DNA from: RUG334 sp045599645
GTDB taxonomy: Bacteria > Muiribacteriota > Ozemobacteria > Ozemobacterales > Ozemobacteraceae
Assembly: GCA_045599645.1 (NCBI GenBank)
Contig: JAZRWI010000008.1
Location: 46,904 to 110,903, forward strand
Reading direction: 5' to 3'
Length of the DNA: 64,000 nucleotides
Shown here: in pieces, positions 25,696 through 34,919 of the stretch
How the letters are laid out: the number at the start of each line of letters is the position of its first letter
Position numbering within the stretch: the stretch's first letter is position 1
Translations under genes and position numbers: made by a program
Notes under the pieces: generated by a model
Told to the model about the DNA's origin: nothing
Database searches by the model: none
What the model saw: only the letters and a program-made list of their open reading frames with translations

Positions 25696-27438
25696 GTGAA
25701 GGGTTTATCAATATCACCAGGCTATGCCTTAGGTAAAATTTATTGTCTGAAGCACTTTCAGTTAGAGAATTTACCAACTGAAAGCAAAACAGTTGTCGAC
25801 CCTGAAGCAGAAATAGAACGCTTCAAGGTTGCGTTGGACTTTTCCCGCAATGAAATAGCCCAAATGCTTGAAATGCCTCAGATTAAGAGCAGTGCTGAAA
25901 TATCAGGTATATTTCAGGCTCATCTTGTTCTTATCGATGACCCGGATCTTGCCAAAGAAATTACCAAGCGTATCAGGCAGCAGTCTCAGGATTGCCAGTC
26001 TGCGGTAACAAAGGTAATCAAGGATTACAGCACATTCTTCAGAAATTTGCCTGACCCACAGTTTCAGAGTAAGGCAATAGATATTCTCGACATTGGTAAA
26101 CGTATTCTTAAAAACTGTCAGAAGTCTAAGAATCCGACAACCAAGATGGAAGAACTTGAAGAAGGCATGATAGTTCTCGCAGAAGATTTAACTCCTTCTG
26201 ATATGATGACTCTTGATCCTTCAAGAATACTTGGTATAGCCATAGAAGAAGGCACCTCCACATCCCACGCCGCTATTATGGCCCGTTCTTTGGGTATCCC
26301 AGCCTTGATACAGGTAAAGGACCTGATGAAGAAAGCCGAAGATGGTGCATTTGCCATCATCGACGGTGCTTCAGAACAGATTATTCTTAATCCTGATGAA
26401 GTATTAAAACGTAAATATCAGGCTGAATTTGAAGAATATCGCAATCGTCAGCACAGAATGTATGAGCTCCTTTCTGAGCCATCAATCACAACTGACGGAG
26501 TAGATATCCAGCTAAAAGCTAATGTAGGTCAGCTCAGCGATATAGAACAGGCTGTGGCCAACAAAGCTTTTGGTGTTGGCTTATATAGAACAGAATTTGC
26601 TTACCTTACAAGAAGAACCTTCCCAACAGAGGACGAACTCTTCGAAAGCTATCATGAAGCAGTAGAAAAGCTTGGTGATAATCCAATGGTAATACGCACC
26701 ATAGACCTGGGCGGTGACAAGATTTCCCACCTGATGGGCAATTATGCTGAACGAAATCCAGAGCTTGGCTGGCGTGCTATTAGAATTTCACTGAAAAGCA
26801 AAGACCTCTTTATAACTCAGTTGCGCGCAATACTTCGCACTGCAGCCGCAGCAAAGAAAGATCAGGTTCGCATTCTCTTCCCAATGATTTCAAGCATGGA
26901 AGAATTACACGAAGCCAAAAACATGCTTTCTGAAGTTCATGAACAGATGCTCAAAGAAGGCATATCCGTTCCGGAACATCTTAAGATTGGTATGATGGTT
27001 GAAGTTCCGTCTGTTGCAATCATGGCTGATATCTATGCAAAGGAAGTTGATTTCTTTGCCATAGGAAGCAATGACCTGGTTCAGTATACACTTGCTGTAG
27101 ACAGAACTAATCCAAAGGTTACCCACCTTTATAAGCCAACAAATCCAGCTGTTCTTCATCTGATTAAGAACATTGTAAAAGCTGCAGAACGTAACAACAT
27201 CAAGGTTTGCATCTGCGGTGAAATAGCTGGAGATACGAAATATACCGTTCTTCTACTAGGTCTTGGGCTTCGCGAGCTTTCAATGAATGCTGTTCTCATT
27301 CCAGCAGTAAAGAACATAGTCCGCAATATTTCATATGCTGAAATAGAAAAATTGGTAACCCCACTTTTAAGCATGACAAGCTCCGAAGACATAGAATACG
27401 CCTTAAACAAAATCAATACTAAGCTTGGTTTATTGTGA
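25696..27438 (+). CDS. Phosphoenolpyruvate-protein phosphotransferase (PTS enzyme I-like)
   Basis: 580 aa from GTG at 25696 (VKGLSISPGYALGK matches enzyme I N-termini, AAGG lies nine bases upstream; a TTG seven codons earlier is the alternative). Transfers phosphate from PEP to HPr. The N-terminal HPr-binding domain, swivelling domain with the active-site His in GTSTSHAAIMARSLGIPAL, and the PEP-binding barrel with ICGEIAGD (catalytic Cys) are all visible, so it looks active. There is no N-terminal GAF domain, so it is not PtsP in the nitrogen-PTS sense by that criterion. No HPr or EII gene is in the window. Its stop overlaps the DUF192 start (GTGA). Confidence 0.9.
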   Translation: MKGLSISPGYALGKIYCLKHFQLENLPTESKTVVDPEAEIERFKVALDFSRNEIAQMLEMPQIKSSAEISGIFQAHLVLIDDPDLAKEITKRIRQQSQDCQSAVTKVIKDYSTFFRNLPDPQFQSKAIDILDIGKRILKNCQKSKNPTTKMEELEEGMIVLAEDLTPSDMMTLDPSRILGIAIEEGTSTSHAAIMARSLGIPALIQVKDLMKKAEDGAFAIIDGASEQIILNPDEVLKRKYQAEFEEYRNRQHRMYELLSEPSITTDGVDIQLKANVGQLSDIEQAVANKAFGVGLYRTEFAYLTRRTFPTEDELFESYHEAVEKLGDNPMVIRTIDLGGDKISHLMGNYAERNPELGWRAIRISLKSKDLFITQLRAILRTAAAAKKDQVRILFPMISSMEELHEAKNMLSEVHEQMLKEGISVPEHLKIGMMVEVPSVAIMADIYAKEVDFFAIGSNDLVQYTLAVDRTNPKVTHLYKPTNPAVLHLIKNIVKAAERNNIKVCICGEIAGDTKYTVLLLGLGLRELSMNAVLIPAVKNIVRNISYAEIEKLVTPLLSMTSSEDIEYALNKINTKLGLL

Positions 27439-27947
27439 AAAAGCCCATTAGCAACCTAATTGTTATTATTGCGGCTTTTTTTATCGTCAATTTATTAAAT
27501 CCCATTCAGGTTTTTGCTCAATATGGCGGTTCCTATCAACAGCCCCAGACTCTTCCATTTGTTAAAGCAAAATTAGCTGGAACAGAACTGGACGTTATGC
27601 TTGCCAGAACAAACCAGGAAAAAATGAAAGGCTTCATGTTTTATTGGGATATCCCTGAAACCACAAGCATGCTTTTCGTTTATAATTATGACCACCAGAT
27701 GCATTTTTGGATGAAAAATACCAGAATACCTCTGGATATTGTCTTTTTCTCAAGCGATCTAAAGGTAGTTGAATGGATAGAAAATATGCGACCAGGCTAC
27801 GGTAAGCTTGAAGCAACTCTTCCACACTACAGTTCAAAAGGTAAACCCAGACACGCCCTAGAACTAAAAGCCGGAATGGTAAAAAAACTTGGGATAAAAA
27901 TTGGCGATAGTCTTGAAATCCCTTTAATAATGCTATATTCTGAATAG
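27435..27947 (+). CDS. Exported DUF192 protein
   Basis: 170 aa. GTG start overlapping the preceding stop by 4 nt. Signal peptide 1-29 (core ending VFAQ). The rest is a DUF192 domain: LARTNQEKMKGFMFYWDIPE, MLFVYNYDHQMHFWMKNTRIPLDIVFF, and the C-terminal HALELKAGMVKKLGIKIGDSLEI strand region. The family's biochemical role is not established. Probably periplasmic. Confidence 0.88.
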   Translation: MKKPISNLIVIIAAFFIVNLLNPIQVFAQYGGSYQQPQTLPFVKAKLAGTELDVMLARTNQEKMKGFMFYWDIPETTSMLFVYNYDHQMHFWMKNTRIPLDIVFFSSDLKVVEWIENMRPGYGKLEATLPHYSSKGKPRHALELKAGMVKKLGIKIGDSLEIPLIMLYSE

Positions 27948-27950
27948 TTG

Positions 27951-30443
27951 ATGTTACCGAATATACTTAATACAATACTGCGAATTGCAGGGCTGCTTAT
28001 TACCATCATATTGCTGGTTCAGCCCTGGCTAATATCTGGTTTATCAGCCGATCCATTCTTGAATAGTGGATGGGCTCAGATTATTTCTGCCATTATTTCG
28101 TTAACATTTTCATCAGTTTTATTAGCCTTATATCGTCCAAAGAATGGCTATGTAACTCTGAATGCTGGTCTGTTTATTCTTTTCATTGCCATATCAATAG
28201 CTCTCTATAACAGTCCATATAACATTGCTATTCGTGCCTCCCTACTGGCGGTTGGCAGCATAGCTAACCTAGGTTCCTTAAGGCTATTAAGAAAACAGCA
28301 AGATAATTTCAGTATAGGCGGCATGATATCTCTATGTGGCTTTTTCATGGCAATTTATGCTATCTGCCAGGCTACAGGCCATGATTTTCTAATTTGGGAC
28401 AGTAAATTCAATGTTGTCGGTACTCTCGCCAATCCTAATTTTCTAGCAATATTTCTGTGCCTTACATCTGCTGTTTCTTTCGGCATGTTCGCTGAAATTT
28501 ACAGCAACAACAAAAAACATGGTCTGGTTTTTCTAACCTTTTTCCTCACACAAACAGCTGTAATAATCAGTCTTGGCAGAACAGGTGCCTTTATTTGTCT
28601 CCTGTTCATGGTCATCCTATGGACATGGGCAAGATGGTTCAAGATTTCTGGTAAAATATCAAGAAAAACCCCTATTATTGCCGGTCTCATACTTGCAATA
28701 ATCTTATTTGTAATTCACTATTCAATATATCAAAAAACCTCCAGCTATGACTGGAGTCAGATTACCAAAGTGCCAGAAAAAGCCCGAACAGCAGTATCCA
28801 GATTTGTTCTTTGGCAGATGGGCTTTGAAATATTCCGAAGCCATTTTAAGACAGGCTCAGGTGTTGGCTCTGTAGCATACATAATGCCGCTTAAGAGACC
28901 TCCTACTGGCTCTACCTTAGGCATTAACATCTACAATGATGATCCTCATTCTATAATTGTGACTACTCTGGCAGAAACAGGTTTTCTTGGACTTCTTGGT
29001 CTTTGTATTTTATTAGCTACAGTCTATGGCTGTTATATAAGAAAAAATACCAGATATGAATCAGTAGAAGTAAAAGATAATTCCGAAAAAGTCATAGTAT
29101 TTCCATGGCTTTATACATCTGTAGCTGTGTTAATTTTATACCTCGGTTTTCAGTCAGGCTTTATAAAATCTTATTATCTTCCAATAGCCATTTCTGCCGT
29201 CATAGCATTTTTTGGCATATTAACAAGCTATTACAACAACAACTATGAATCAAGCAGCAATGACTACCGTTACCTAGGCAGATCAACACTTGTTGCCATT
29301 TTCACATTTATTTTCTACAGCCTTTTTAACAACACATTCTCAATATTACCTCTCATTGCATTTTTAGTAATGCTGACAAGCTTCCATTTCTCATGCTGCC
29401 AGCCAGACGTTCAGTGGAAACCAAGAATGACCTTTGTTTCACTCCTTTTCCTTTTTCTACCGATTATATATGGAGTTGTAGCCTGCCACATACAGAGTCA
29501 TTATCAACAAGAACAATATAACTTCGAAAAAGGTGCAACAGCTTTAAACGAAGGAAATTGGAGCGATGCTGAAAACTATTTCAAACAGACAATAAAAGAA
29601 AATTCTCAACAACTAAAAGCATGCTATGGCCTTGGAATAGCACTCGAAGAACAGCAAAAGCTTGATGAAGCCCAGGAAACCTTCATGAAACTCGATGCCA
29701 TGGTTCCAAACATATTTAACACTAAGTATGAAATAGCCAAAATTCTCTTTAACAGCAATAAACTTCTTGAAGCTCACAGAATTGCCGTTCAAAATCTTAA
29801 ATATGCTGAGAATCCGCTTTCTTACGAATTATTAGGAGAAATACTTTTAGCAGAAGGCCGTATCAGTGAAGCAGAAAATATTATGAAAGAAGGCCTTATC
29901 AACAACATTCCATTAGCCAACGAACGTCAGGCAGCAGACAGGATGCGTTTAAAACTTGCTGCCATGGCTTCTAACCGTGGAGATTATAAATCCTGCCGAA
30001 CCTACATTGATGCCATAAAAACAGAAGTAGCCGAAAATATTGATACTATGTATCTTAAAGGCATGCTTCTTACAAACGAAAAGAAATTCGATAAAGCTCT
30101 TGTCATTTACGAAAAGATACTGGAAACTTATCCACATGTTCCAAGAATACTTAATGCTGTTGGTTATCTGCTTTTAGAAACCAATAAAGATCTTGAAAGA
30201 GCTCAGATATTATTAGAAGAAGCCTACCAGCTAACATTAAGCAACGAACAACCGAATTTATCTGATACACTTATGATAGCCAATAGCCTCGGAAAGCTAT
30301 ATTTGAAGCAAAATAAACTAAGACAGTCCGGCGAACTGTTAAAATATTCCTACGAAAATACTCCAAGTGAATGGAAGGAATTAAAAGAAAGACGCCTACA
30401 GGATTTAAACGATTTTTATAATTCATTCAGCGAAGCACAATAA
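27951..30443 (+). CDS. O-antigen ligase/polymerase-like membrane protein with C-terminal TPR domain
   Basis: 830 aa. About a dozen hydrophobic segments from residue 8 to about 505, with a large extracytoplasmic loop around 255-335 containing the RPPTGST and DDPHS segments seen in Wzy_C/O-antigen ligase proteins (pfam04932). The last 300 residues hold TPR repeats (FEKGATALNEGNWSDAENYF, KACYGLGIALEEQQKLDEAQ and later units). The frame can start at TTG 27948 or ATG 27951; I choose ATG. It starts 3 bp after the DUF192 stop. Probably a glycan ligase or polymerase; the sugar cannot be told from the sequence. Confidence 0.8.
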   Translation: MLPNILNTILRIAGLLITIILLVQPWLISGLSADPFLNSGWAQIISAIISLTFSSVLLALYRPKNGYVTLNAGLFILFIAISIALYNSPYNIAIRASLLAVGSIANLGSLRLLRKQQDNFSIGGMISLCGFFMAIYAICQATGHDFLIWDSKFNVVGTLANPNFLAIFLCLTSAVSFGMFAEIYSNNKKHGLVFLTFFLTQTAVIISLGRTGAFICLLFMVILWTWARWFKISGKISRKTPIIAGLILAIILFVIHYSIYQKTSSYDWSQITKVPEKARTAVSRFVLWQMGFEIFRSHFKTGSGVGSVAYIMPLKRPPTGSTLGINIYNDDPHSIIVTTLAETGFLGLLGLCILLATVYGCYIRKNTRYESVEVKDNSEKVIVFPWLYTSVAVLILYLGFQSGFIKSYYLPIAISAVIAFFGILTSYYNNNYESSSNDYRYLGRSTLVAIFTFIFYSLFNNTFSILPLIAFLVMLTSFHFSCCQPDVQWKPRMTFVSLLFLFLPIIYGVVACHIQSHYQQEQYNFEKGATALNEGNWSDAENYFKQTIKENSQQLKACYGLGIALEEQQKLDEAQETFMKLDAMVPNIFNTKYEIAKILFNSNKLLEAHRIAVQNLKYAENPLSYELLGEILLAEGRISEAENIMKEGLINNIPLANERQAADRMRLKLAAMASNRGDYKSCRTYIDAIKTEVAENIDTMYLKGMLLTNEKKFDKALVIYEKILETYPHVPRILNAVGYLLLETNKDLERAQILLEEAYQLTLSNEQPNLSDTLMIANSLGKLYLKQNKLRQSGELLKYSYENTPSEWKELKERRLQDLNDFYNSFSEAQ

Positions 30444-30449
30444 ATCGCT

Positions 30450-31445
30450 TCACTCTTCTTCGTGGTCAGGAAGCAATCCAAGCTCCTTCAGCTTTACAAA
30501 CAGATTTTTTCTATGCATACCAGCAATTCTAGCGGCTTCAGAAATATTATTATCTGCTTTTTTTAAGAGTTCAGAAAAATACTCTCTATCAAAGCTTTCT
30601 ACAACAATTTCTTTGGCTTCCTTATAATTCATATTCATCATGCCACTTAATATAAACTGTTTGTTTTCCAAAAGTATTTTCTTTTTAGAAAAGCCTGTTT
30701 CCATATCAATAACACTTTCGTCATCTAAAACAATAGCCTTTTCAATTAGATTCTGAAGTTCACGGACATTTCCAGGCCATCTGTATTGCATGAGCTTTCC
30801 CATAAATTGCTTGGAAAACGGCTTGTAATCCTTGCCGAATTTCTTATAAAATCTCCTGGCAAAGGCTTCGACCAGGTCAGGTATGTCTGCAAGCCTTTCT
30901 CTTAGTGGTGGCAGCTGAATATTAACAACATTCAGTCTGTAGAATAAATCTTCACGGAATGTTCCCATCGCTATGCATTCTACAAGATTCTTATTTGTTG
31001 CTGCAATGACTCTTGTATCAACATGTAAATCCTGAATCCCGCCTACCCTGACGAATTCACCTTCCTGAAGAACTCGTAAAAGCTTAACCTGAGTGGCCAG
31101 ATTCATTTCACCTATTTCATCCAGAAATATTGTTCCACTGTTGGCTATTTCAAATTTACCAGGCTTACGTTGGAAAGCTCCGGTAAAAGCCCCCCTTTCA
31201 TAGCCAAACAATTCACTTTCAATAAGGTTTTCAGGCATAGCAGCACAGTTAATCTTAACAAACGGTGATGTATTTCTTTTGCTCTGCTGATGAAGTGCTT
31301 GTGCGACTAACTCTTTCCCTGTCCCGGATTCTCCAGTTAGAAGGACAGTTACTTCATTTGAGCCTATTCTATCAAGAAGCTCAAATACTTCCAACATAGC
31401 CTCGCTAGAGCCAACAATATGAGGTTTTCTTAGAGTATAACTCAT
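30450..31445 (-). CDS. Sigma-54-dependent transcriptional activator without an N-terminal sensor domain
   Basis: 331 aa. The AAA+ domain begins almost at the first residue (HIVGSSEAM at 9). Walker A GESGTGKE at 38-45, the sigma-54-contacting GAFTGA loop at 85-90, Walker B TIFLDEIGE at 105-113, then the arginine finger region and WPGNVRELQN. A Fis-type HTH (NNISEAARIAGMHRKNLFVKLKELGL) closes the protein. No receiver, PAS or GAF domain precedes it, so it is like PspF and must be controlled by another protein. The start overlaps the TPR membrane gene by 4 nt, which makes that protein a plausible regulator. Catalytic parts look intact. Confidence 0.93.
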   Translation of the reverse strand: MSYTLRKPHIVGSSEAMLEVFELLDRIGSNEVTVLLTGESGTGKELVAQALHQQSKRNTSPFVKINCAAMPENLIESELFGYERGAFTGAFQRKPGKFEIANSGTIFLDEIGEMNLATQVKLLRVLQEGEFVRVGGIQDLHVDTRVIAATNKNLVECIAMGTFREDLFYRLNVVNIQLPPLRERLADIPDLVEAFARRFYKKFGKDYKPFSKQFMGKLMQYRWPGNVRELQNLIEKAIVLDDESVIDMETGFSKKKILLENKQFILSGMMNMNYKEAKEIVVESFDREYFSELLKKADNNISEAARIAGMHRKNLFVKLKELGLLPDHEEE

Positions 31446-33553
31446 TTCTTATTCTTTATTGCATTAGTAACAGCCTTTTCAACTTCTTCCTGGGCTGCCT
31501 TTTGCTTTTGACGGGCTTTTAATATATCCTGATAACCTTGTTCTGCTGCTTGTTTTATAGCATAAGACGAGGTACTGTCTCTGAGAACAGCCAAAACTTG
31601 AGCAGCAGCCATACTTTCACCTTGTTTATCAAGACATCTGGCATAACTCAATATTATATCTGCACGTTTTGGACTCTTTTCTATTGCCATTTCAAGATAT
31701 TTCTGGGCCTCTTGATACCTGCCAAGCTTTTCACCAATAAGCCCTAGTCTGGTAACATTGTTTCTTGAATTCATGCCAAGCTTATATGCATTTTCATAAG
31801 CATCATAAGCATCTGTCAGCTTATTCATCTTTTCAAAAATAATGCCAACCATTTCAAATGCTTCAGCATTACGACGATATTTCAATAATTCAAAATAGAA
31901 CGGTAATGCGCCTTCCCAATTACCACGATAGAATTCGTATGCACCACGTTCCTTGATTCTTTCCAAAGCTGCCCTTATTTCAGGAGTTTCAGCAACTGGT
32001 GTAAGATTATTTTTTTCTTCCTTTTTGTTATCTACTTCAGAGGTTTTATCATCAACGTTTTCTACATTCTGAACCTCATTATTATAATTCTTCTCATTCA
32101 ATTCCTTTGTTTTTTCAGTTTCCTTTTCGTGATTAAGACAGTCCAAAACGATGCTATCAACATTTGGAACAACAACCTTATCCTTTTCAGTTACAGGCTC
32201 CTGAAGCTCAGTTGAGCCACTTTCATCAGTCATTATTAACTGAACATCATCATCGTTTTCTGTATTATCGTCCGGAGCAACATAAAGCGTATTAGAGCTA
32301 TTATCAGGTAAATCTTCGTTACTTGTCTTTTTCAAAATCTTGGCTTCTTTATGACCTTGAACAAATATAACCTCATTGCTACCTGTTTTTTCTTCATCAG
32401 CTTCATCATTTATATCTGAAGAAACAATCAACGGAATCTCTTCACTGTCATCCTCTGAATAAATTGTTTCATATCTTTTTCTCTTTTCTCTTGCTGCAAG
32501 TAATGTATTCATGCGCCAATCCACATAAGAATCTATCTGAGACTGGGTCATAAGAATAGGATACGCATCTACAGGCTGTTTTGAATTATTGACTATTGTC
32601 GTTGCATGATGAATTTCTTCTGAAGCTACTTTTGGTTGTTCTGTCTGAATAACTGCCACGTCAGTTGCAACAACCTTGTTTTTATCTGCTACAGCAAAAT
32701 CCTTCACTAGCTGCAAAGAACTTTCTTTTGAATAATCCGAGTTGAAATAATAAATGCCAGCCCCTGCTCCTACCAGTACAAGAAAAGCTGCACCAAACAG
32801 TTTCCAGGAGGAATAGTTCATATAAACGAGGCCGGCTGCTTCAGAATCAGATAAATCATCCTCTTCCTGTCTATATTTAATGGTATTATCAGTTTCAATT
32901 TCCTTTTCTGTCTCTGATTTTTGGAAAATTTCAGAAGCCGTAGTCACTTCTGTTTCCTTTTTTTCTGAATCTACAGTAATATTTATAACGTTATCGTCTT
33001 CCTTATCACCTTCTGATTCCTGAACAGGCTCAGATTTCAGTTCTACTTGTTGCTGAGCAACTGGTGCAGCAGCATTTTTCACACAACTCTTGTTTTCAAT
33101 CATTCCCAAAGGATTACTATTAGTTGAAGAAAGGAGCAAATCAGAAGGAACGCCCATTGAAGGCAGAAGTACACGTTCTACTTCAAACCAATCACGGAAA
33201 CTACTGAAAATAGAAAGATAATAGGCATCCTTTATGTTATAAATCCAAATCAGTATATATATTACGGAAGCCACATAAGATAGTATCATAATACCGTTTT
33301 CACCAGTCAAAGACATCAACCAGTTGTAAACAAGACCACTTGTATAAACACTATATCCTGCTATAAGTGAAAACGCATTAATAACCATGAAAATAACGCC
33401 ACGATCAATATGACCAGCGTAAATCTGTCCCATACCCATCACAAAGAACGAAAATATAGCAGCTAAGCCAGGATTTCTAGCTGATTTCTTCAGCTGCTCC
33501 CGTCTAAAATCTTCTACCCATCCAAAGCTTTGTTCTTGTTTCTTATCAGACAT
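31442..33553 (-). CDS. Membrane protein with TPR domain, partner of the sigma-54 activator
   Basis: 703 aa from ATG at 33553 (GGAGC five bases upstream; an in-frame start four codons earlier is less likely). The N-terminal block has several hydrophobic segments (about 15-100: GLAAIFSFFVMGMGQIYAGHIDRGVIFMVINAF, then others), the first with a TM2-like pattern. An acidic, low-complexity region follows, with one more transmembrane segment at about 255-275, and the C-terminal third is TPR (AYEFYRGNWEGALPFYFELLKYRR and three further units). The LolA-like gene upstream overlaps it by 1 nt. Role unknown; it may carry an envelope signal to the sigma-54 activator. Confidence 0.7.
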   Translation of the reverse strand: MSDKKQEQSFGWVEDFRREQLKKSARNPGLAAIFSFFVMGMGQIYAGHIDRGVIFMVINAFSLIAGYSVYTSGLVYNWLMSLTGENGIMILSYVASVIYILIWIYNIKDAYYLSIFSSFRDWFEVERVLLPSMGVPSDLLLSSTNSNPLGMIENKSCVKNAAAPVAQQQVELKSEPVQESEGDKEDDNVINITVDSEKKETEVTTASEIFQKSETEKEIETDNTIKYRQEEDDLSDSEAAGLVYMNYSSWKLFGAAFLVLVGAGAGIYYFNSDYSKESSLQLVKDFAVADKNKVVATDVAVIQTEQPKVASEEIHHATTIVNNSKQPVDAYPILMTQSQIDSYVDWRMNTLLAAREKRKRYETIYSEDDSEEIPLIVSSDINDEADEEKTGSNEVIFVQGHKEAKILKKTSNEDLPDNSSNTLYVAPDDNTENDDDVQLIMTDESGSTELQEPVTEKDKVVVPNVDSIVLDCLNHEKETEKTKELNEKNYNNEVQNVENVDDKTSEVDNKKEEKNNLTPVAETPEIRAALERIKERGAYEFYRGNWEGALPFYFELLKYRRNAEAFEMVGIIFEKMNKLTDAYDAYENAYKLGMNSRNNVTRLGLIGEKLGRYQEAQKYLEMAIEKSPKRADIILSYARCLDKQGESMAAAQVLAVLRDSTSSYAIKQAAEQGYQDILKARQKQKAAQEEVEKAVTNAIKNKK

Positions 33554-34416
33554 TAAAAGCTCCAATTCAAAATACTATTGGTCATAGCCTCTTTGGCTTT
33601 ATTAAATTTCTCGATAGCTTTATCACGATATTCTTCTATTTTCTGGAGAATAACAACTGAAACAGGCATCATAACCGCACAGGTTTCATTTTTATACTCA
33701 AAAAGGTCATCAGAAACCTCTTCATTCATCTTATAAGAATTAACATTCAGCTGATTCTTTGCCTTACCGTCTGGTCCAAATTCTTTTACTTTCACTGGTA
33801 GATAAAGCTTTTCTGAGAATGCAGCCTCATAGTATCCCAGTTCAAATATCTTTGCACAAATATCTTTGTATTTGGGTGTCAGCCGTATATAGTAATAATA
33901 ATCATTGCCTAAAAGAGCTTCACGTTTCATCGGTTCTATATCAAAAATAGTTGTTAATGTGCTTCTAGTCATATCCACAAAAATCTTTTTCGGCTCAAAC
34001 CATGACATAAGACCGCCAATTTTGCTCCACCACGGCATGGGTTCAGAAAAATGATAGAAGCATTCGTTCAAATCTTTTATATAAATCCAAAGCTTTGTTC
34101 CGTTAAAATATACAGAATTACTCTTGTCTGAAAATGTGATAGAGAATTTATCCGGGCCCTTTACCCTTAATGTTACAGCAGTAGAAGAACCTACTGTATC
34201 TATCAGTTCTACATCAGCAGAAATGGCATTAATGCTGACAGAGCGTTCTTCCATTCTGTCAAACAGTTGATTTACGGTAAAAGAAGCTGGTAAAGGTGCA
34301 GAATTAACTAATTGGCTTGAAGCACTTGCTATTGCATCATTCGCTTCAAGAGCATAGGAAGACGTTGGCAACAGTGTTGCCAGCATTAGAATAATCAAAA
34401 GGATAGTTTTTTTCAT
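33553..34416 (-). CDS. LolA-like periplasmic lipoprotein carrier
   Basis: 287 aa from ATG at 34416 (AGGTGG five bases upstream; an alternative start eight codons earlier is not supported). Signal peptide 1-23 (core ending SYA). The mature part has the LolA/LolB-type beta fold order: VNQLFDRMEERSVSINAISADVELID, VTLRVKGPDKFSITFSDKSNSVYFNGTKLWIYI, and later the YYYIRLTPKYKD strand. Transfers lipoproteins or hydrophobic compounds between the membranes. No LolCDE genes here. First gene of the operon with the TPR membrane protein and the sigma-54 activator. Confidence 0.75.
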   Translation of the reverse strand: MKKTILLIILMLATLLPTSSYALEANDAIASASSQLVNSAPLPASFTVNQLFDRMEERSVSINAISADVELIDTVGSSTAVTLRVKGPDKFSITFSDKSNSVYFNGTKLWIYIKDLNECFYHFSEPMPWWSKIGGLMSWFEPKKIFVDMTRSTLTTIFDIEPMKREALLGNDYYYYIRLTPKYKDICAKIFELGYYEAAFSEKLYLPVKVKEFGPDGKAKNQLNVNSYKMNEEVSDDLFEYKNETCAVMMPVSVVILQKIEEYRDKAIEKFNKAKEAMTNSILNWSF

Positions 34417-34426
34417 ACAATCCACC

Positions 34427-34474
34427 TGTTTACAATTCAATCAAAATCTATTTAATTTAATAGAATTGTAAACA
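34427..34474. promoter_or_regulatory. Perfect 12-bp inverted repeat in a divergent promoter region
   Basis: Arms 34427-34438 and 34463-34474 are perfect inverse copies (TGTTTACAATTC/GAATTGTAAACA) separated by 24 bp. They lie between the lolA-like gene and the divergent thioredoxin, so a dimeric regulator could bridge the two promoters. Confidence 0.6.
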
Positions 34475-34489
34475 AGTTTCTGATTATTA

Positions 34490-34498
34490 TGTTATAAT
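34490..34498 (+). promoter_or_regulatory. Extended -10 promoter of the thioredoxin gene
   Basis: TGT preceding TATAAT (34493-34498). The ATG lies nine bases after the -10 box, so the transcript should begin at or next to the start codon, and no Shine-Dalgarno sequence is present. A -35 is not obvious (TTGTAA would need a 21-bp spacer). Confidence 0.65.
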
Positions 34499-34507
34499 CT
34501 TGTTATC

Positions 34508-34915
34508 ATGTTAGATTTAAAAGCCTTTGAAAAAACAGTTATCGAAGATAAAAAGCCTGCAGCCCTATGCTTCACTGCAGAATGGTGTCAGCCCTGCAAA
34601 ACTCAGATACAGGACATCGAAGCTCTACGTTCCAAGTATGAAGACAAGTTTCTTATTGATATCATTGACGTAGAACAGTCTTCTGAACTAACAAAGGCAC
34701 TCCGCATAAACAACCTCCCCACTACCCTGTTTTTTGCAGAAGGTGAATTACAGGAGCAAAACTGTCTTTACGGCTATCAAGACCAAAGTATGCTTACAGA
34801 TAGCTTTGAATGTACTCTTTGGGAAATGGAAAACAAAAGCCCTGCCAATAAGTATGTCTGGTGGATTATAGGCGGCTTGTTGCTTGTAGCAATTATATTA
34901 TTTGCAATTCAGTAA
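34508..34915 (+). CDS. Thioredoxin-domain protein with C-terminal membrane anchor
   Basis: 135 aa. Thioredoxin fold with active site WCQPC (about residues 26-30), the IDVEQSSELTKALRINNLPTTLFF strand with cis-Pro, and a C-terminal transmembrane segment (about 117-134). There is no signal peptide, so the catalytic domain is probably cytoplasmic or the tail inserts after translation. It is convergent with ymdB (4 bp apart) and divergent from the lolA-like operon. Probably leaderless (see the promoter entry). Confidence 0.85.
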   Translation: MLDLKAFEKTVIEDKKPAALCFTAEWCQPCKTQIQDIEALRSKYEDKFLIDIIDVEQSSELTKALRINNLPTTLFFAEGELQEQNCLYGYQDQSMLTDSFECTLWEMENKSPANKYVWWIIGGLLLVAIILFAIQ

Positions 34916-34919
34916 AATA

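Noticed and set aside
30450..34500. Sigma-54 (-24/-12) promoters near the sigma-54 activator
   Set aside because: No TGGCAC-N5-TTGC pattern was found in the intergenic DNA of the window.
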